DNA of 9,391 bases from Deltaproteobacteria bacterium (GTDB taxonomy: Bacteria > Desulfobacterota > B13-G15): NCBI GenBank assembly GCA_003646585.1, contig QMLA01000019.1, positions 1 through 9,391 of the forward strand, written 5' to 3'. This document shows positions 7,000 through 9,391 of the stretch, piece after piece (the first letter of the stretch is position 1; the number at the start of each line of letters is the position of its first letter). The notes under the pieces are model-generated. The model saw nothing but the letters and a program-made list of their open reading frames with translations. It was not told the origin of the DNA and made no database searches. The position numbers were made by a program, and so were the translations under genes.

Positions 7000-7993
7000 C
7001 GATCTCAGCCCCGCAGTCTGGACAGCGCCCACCTTGGACCTTGTTCTCCAGGACCCTGAACCCCCAACGTCTGATCAGCAACTGCCCGCAATTCCAGCAG
7101 TAGGTGTTCTCCCCTTCCTCTCCCGGCACATTTCCGCAGTATACATACCTCAATCCTTCCTTGAGACCGATCTCCCTTGCGCGCTTCAAGGCCCAGAGGG
7201 GAGTAGGAGGAAGGTCCAGGAGCCGGTAATCGGGATGGAAGGCGGTCACATGCCAAGGGATCTCAGGGCCAATGGAGCGGATGAATTGGGCCAACTGCCT
7301 CAGTTCCCCCTCGGAATCGTTCAGGGTCGGGATCAGCAGGGTCGTGACCTCGACCCAGATGCCCAGTTCCCTCATCAGCCTTATGTTGTCTAGGACCGGC
7401 TGGAGCCTGGCCCCGCATACCTCCCGGTAAAACTTCTCGTTCATGGCCTTGAGGTCGACATTGGCCCCGTCCAGATAAGGGGATATCATCTGCAGGGCCT
7501 CGGGGCTCATATACCCGTTGGTGACGAACAGGTTCTTTAACCCCCTTTCCCTTGCCAGCCTGGAGGTTTCATAGGCGTATTCGAAGAAGATGGTGGGTTC
7601 GGTGTAGGTGTAGGAGATGCTCTGACAGCCCCTCCTCAAGGCCTCCTCGACGATCCTTTCCGGGGGAACCTCTTCGCCATAAATTTCCCCGTGGTCCTTG
7701 GGGACCTGGGAGATGGTGTAGTTCTGGCAGTGCAGACACCGGAAGTTGCAGCCCACCGTTGCTATGGAAAAGGAGAGGGTCCCGGGAAGGAAGTGGAAGA
7801 AGGGCTTTTTCTCTATGGGATCGATGTTGGCAGAAACGAGCTTTCCGTAGACGAGGCTGTAGAGGGTACCCTCTCTGTTTTCCCTCACCTGACATATCCC
7901 CCGCTTTCCCTCCGGGATCACGCAGCGGTGATGGCAGAGATTGCAGCGGACCTTCCCCCCTTCGAGTTTCTCGTAAAGCAGGGCCTCCCTCAT
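6983..7993 (-). CDS. amrS: AmmeMemoRadiSam system radical SAM enzyme AmrS
   Basis: A 336-residue radical SAM protein with the order typical of AmrS: an N-terminal Cys group C17, C20, C24, C34 in a [11 protein letters not shown] setting, the conserved YGK and [14 protein letters not shown] stretch, the radical SAM cluster motif C82-X3-C86-X2-C89 (CNFRCLHC), and a C-terminal zinc-ribbon-like part with C299, C302, C324, C327. It should bind a 4Fe-4S cluster and S-adenosylmethionine and act in the cytosol; the reaction of this family is not settled as far as I know. Its usual partners amrA (AMMECR1 domain) and amrB (Memo) are not in the window. I chose the ATG at 7993 because the sequence then matches the family N-terminus (REALLYEKL). 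The frame stays open to 8152, but that would run into the EF-G gene. There is no clear Shine-Dalgarno. It is the first gene of the three-gene minus-strand operon and diverges from EF-G. Confidence 0.92.
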   Translation of the reverse strand: MREALLYEKLEGGKVRCNLCHHRCVIPEGKRGICQVRENREGTLYSLVYGKLVSANIDPIEKKPFFHFLPGTLSFSIATVGCNFRCLHCQNYTISQVPKDHGEIYGEEVPPERIVEEALRRGCQSISYTYTEPTIFFEYAYETSRLARERGLKNLFVTNGYMSPEALQMISPYLDGANVDLKAMNEKFYREVCGARLQPVLDNIRLMRELGIWVEVTTLLIPTLNDSEGELRQLAQFIRSIGPEIPWHVTAFHPDYRLLDLPPTPLWALKRAREIGLKEGLRYVYCGNVPGEEGENTYCWNCGQLLIRRWGFRVLENKVQGGRCPDCGAEIDGVGF

Positions 7994-8003
7994 CCTGGAT
8001 GAA

Positions 8004-8012
8004 CTTATCACA
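8004..8012 (-). promoter_or_regulatory. Possible extended -10 element of amrS
   Basis: Reading the minus strand, TGT followed by GATAAG (8012 to 8004) looks like an extended -10 (TGn plus 4 of 6 matches to TATAAT, missing both terminal T residues). No good -35 lies 17 bases upstream. It sits 10 bases before the amrS ATG, so it would also give a very short leader. Weak evidence. Confidence 0.25.
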
Positions 8013-8036
8013 CGCTTTGGCCCTTTTCCAGCGCGC

Positions 8037-8065
8037 TTTACCGCCTTGGGGCTTCGGGATAAAAT
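8037..8065 (+). promoter_or_regulatory. Sigma70-type promoter of the EF-G gene
   Basis: TTTACC (8037-8042, 4 of 6 matches to TTGACA), a 17-base spacer and TAAAAT (8060-8065, 5 of 6 matches to TATAAT) lie in the 79-base gap between the divergent genes. The predicted start of transcription is 8071-8073, right at the ATG at 8073. Confidence 0.6.
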
Positions 8066-8072
8066 CCTCCAG

Positions 8073-9391
8073 ATGGCAGGGGAGAAGCGTCTGAGGAAGA
8101 CGCGCAACATCGGCTTCATGGCCCATATCGATGCGGGAAAGACCACCGTCACCGAGCGTATCCTTTATTACACCGGAAAGACCCATCGAATGGGGGAGGT
8201 GGACGAGGGTACAGCCACCATGGACTGGATGCCCCAGGAACAGGAGAGGGGCATAACCATAACCTCGGCCGTAACGACCTGTTATTGGCGTGACCACATC
8301 ATCCAGATAATAGACACCCCCGGTCACGTGGACTTCACCATCGAGGTGGAGAGGGCCTTGAGGGTCCTGGATGGGGCCATCATCATCTTCAGCGCCGTGG
8401 AAGGTGTTGAGCCCCAGTCGGAGACCGTCTGGTATCAGGCCTCAAGATATAGGGTCCCGAGGATTGCCTTCGTCAACAAGATGGACAGGGTGGGGGCGGA
8501 TTTCTTCGGGACCCTGAAGCAGATGGAGGAAAAGCTCGGTGCGAATCCCCTGCCCCTTCAGATCCCCTGGGGGAAGGAGTCCGAATTCCGGGGGGTCATC
8601 GACCTGTTGAGGATGAAGGGGATCCTCTGGGAGGACGAACTCGGGGCCAGGTTTGTCGAGGTCGACATCCCCCAAGAGCTCCTGGAGGAAGCGGAGGTCC
8701 AGAGGGAGAGGCTCCTGGAGAAGGTGGCCGAGACCGACGAGGGGCTCCTGGAAAAATACTTATATGGCCAACCCATATCCGAGAGGGAGCTCAAAGAGGC
8801 CATAAGGCGGGCGACGATAGACCTCAAACTGCAACCGGTTCTGTGCGGCGCGGCCCTGAGGAACAAGGGCATCCAGCCTCTGCTTGATGCCATCGTCGAT
8901 TACCTCCCCTCGCCCTTGGACATTCCCCCTGTGCGCGGCATAAACCCCCTGAGTGGCCAAGAGGAGGAGAGACCACCCGATGAGGAAGCCCCCTTATGTG
9001 CCCTGGCCTTCAAGATCATGATGGACCAGGGCAGGAAGCTCACCTATGTGAGGATTTATTCGGGCGTTCTGGAAGCGGGAAAGGAGGTCTACAACGCCTC
9101 GGGGGGGAAGAGGGAGAGGGTGGCCAGGATTTTCGAGATGCACGCCAATTACAAGAGGCGCCTGGAACGCGCCAGGGCAGGGGAGATAGTGGGCCTTTCG
9201 GGGCTCAAGGAGACCCTCACGGGTCATACCCTCTGCGATCAGGACCATCCCATCCTCCTTGAGCCCATCCAGAGCTACGAGCCGGTGATATCCGTGGCTG
9301 TGGAACCCAAATCGAGCCAGGACCAGGACAAACTCGGACAGGCCTTGGAGAAGATCTCCGAGGAGGACCCGACCTTCAGGGTCAAGTACGA
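8073..9391 (+). CDS. EF-G-type translational GTPase, N-terminal part (3' end outside the window)
   Basis: The frame is open from the ATG at 8073 to the window edge (439 full codons, roughly two thirds of an EF-G of about 690 residues). EF-G binds the ribosome and drives tRNA-mRNA translocation with GTP. G-domain motifs are all present: G1 AHIDAGKT (17-24), switch region [17 protein letters not shown]3 DTPGH (81-85), G4 NKMD (135-138) and G5 GAA (259-261); then a G' insert (about 155-255), domain II (about 305-395, with the FKIM, VYNA and MHAN landmarks) and the start of domain III ([11 protein letters not shown]). The effector motifs look intact, so this is an active GTPase. The gene is preceded by a divergent radical SAM gene rather than by rpsL, rpsG or tuf, so it may be a second EF-G paralogue (EF-G2-like) rather than the str-operon fusA; the window cannot decide. 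No Shine-Dalgarno is visible and the promoter abuts the ATG. Confidence 0.93.
   Translation, partial: MAGEKRLRKTRNIGFMAHIDAGKTTVTERILYYTGKTHRMGEVDEGTATMDWMPQEQERGITITSAVTTCYWRDHIIQIIDTPGHVDFTIEVERALRVLDGAIIIFSAVEGVEPQSETVWYQASRYRVPRIAFVNKMDRVGADFFGTLKQMEEKLGANPLPLQIPWGKESEFRGVIDLLRMKGILWEDELGARFVEVDIPQELLEEAEVQRERLLEKVAETDEGLLEKYLYGQPISERELKEAIRRATIDLKLQPVLCGAALRNKGIQPLLDAIVDYLPSPLDIPPVRGINPLSGQEEERPPDEEAPLCALAFKIMMDQGRKLTYVRIYSGVLEAGKEVYNASGGKRERVARIFEMHANYKRRLERARAGEIVGLSGLKETLTGHTLCDQDHPILLEPIQSYEPVISVAVEPKSSQDQDKLGQALEKISEEDPTFRVKY

Noticed and set aside
7994..8152. Upstream extension of amrS to 8152
   Set aside because: It would overlap the start of the EF-G gene and its promoter; the family N-terminus begins at the ATG at 7993.

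Overview
The window looks like a gene-dense stretch of a bacterial chromosome with moderately high GC. Arginine is mostly encoded by AGG and isoleucine often by ATA, and the coding strands are rich in purines. Together with the cytosolic reductive-dehalogenase-like flavour of one gene, the RodZ-type HTH/MinD-type ATPase pair and a lone AmmeMemoRadiSam radical SAM gene, this suggests an anaerobe of the Desulfobacterota (former Deltaproteobacteria) or a close, possibly thermophilic, lineage. That placement is an inference from gene content only. No RNA genes, mobile elements, CRISPR arrays or long repeats are visible, and there is no gene-free stretch longer than about 100 bases.

Layout, left to right. 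Positions 1-3011 (+) hold the end of dnaK, a strong intrinsic terminator and complete clpB: a protein-repair pair in which DnaK hands aggregates to the ClpB disaggregase. Converging on clpB with a 3-base gap is a minus-strand unit (4513 to 3015): a cobalamin/iron-sulfur protein of the reductive dehalogenase family without a Tat signal, followed by a small protein with two membrane helices. Diverging from it, at 4612-5580 (+), is a long-chain polyprenyl diphosphate synthase. Its 3' end overlaps, by 41 coding bases, the end of a second minus-strand operon (7993 to 5540): amrS (radical SAM), a MinD/ParA-like ATPase, and a protein that joins a degenerate J-like domain to a RodZ-type HTH domain. 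Diverging from amrS, at 8073 and running off the right edge, is an EF-G-type translational GTPase.

How the genes fit together. The chaperone pair is ordinary. The most distinctive units are (i) the cytosolic RdhA-like protein with its small membrane neighbour and (ii) the three tightly overlapping genes amrS, MinD-like ATPase and J-like/HTH protein, where the last two look like a positioning or assembly pair. On the regulatory side, the first genes ispB-like and EF-G each have a sigma70-type promoter with a 17-base spacer whose predicted transcription start falls at or within a few bases of the ATG, and neither has a convincing Shine-Dalgarno sequence. Both are therefore candidates for leaderless mRNAs. 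Genes inside operons, by contrast, carry clear Shine-Dalgarno sequences. The dnaK-clpB gap is filled by a terminator that leaves no room for a clpB promoter, which implies controlled readthrough or a promoter inside dnaK.
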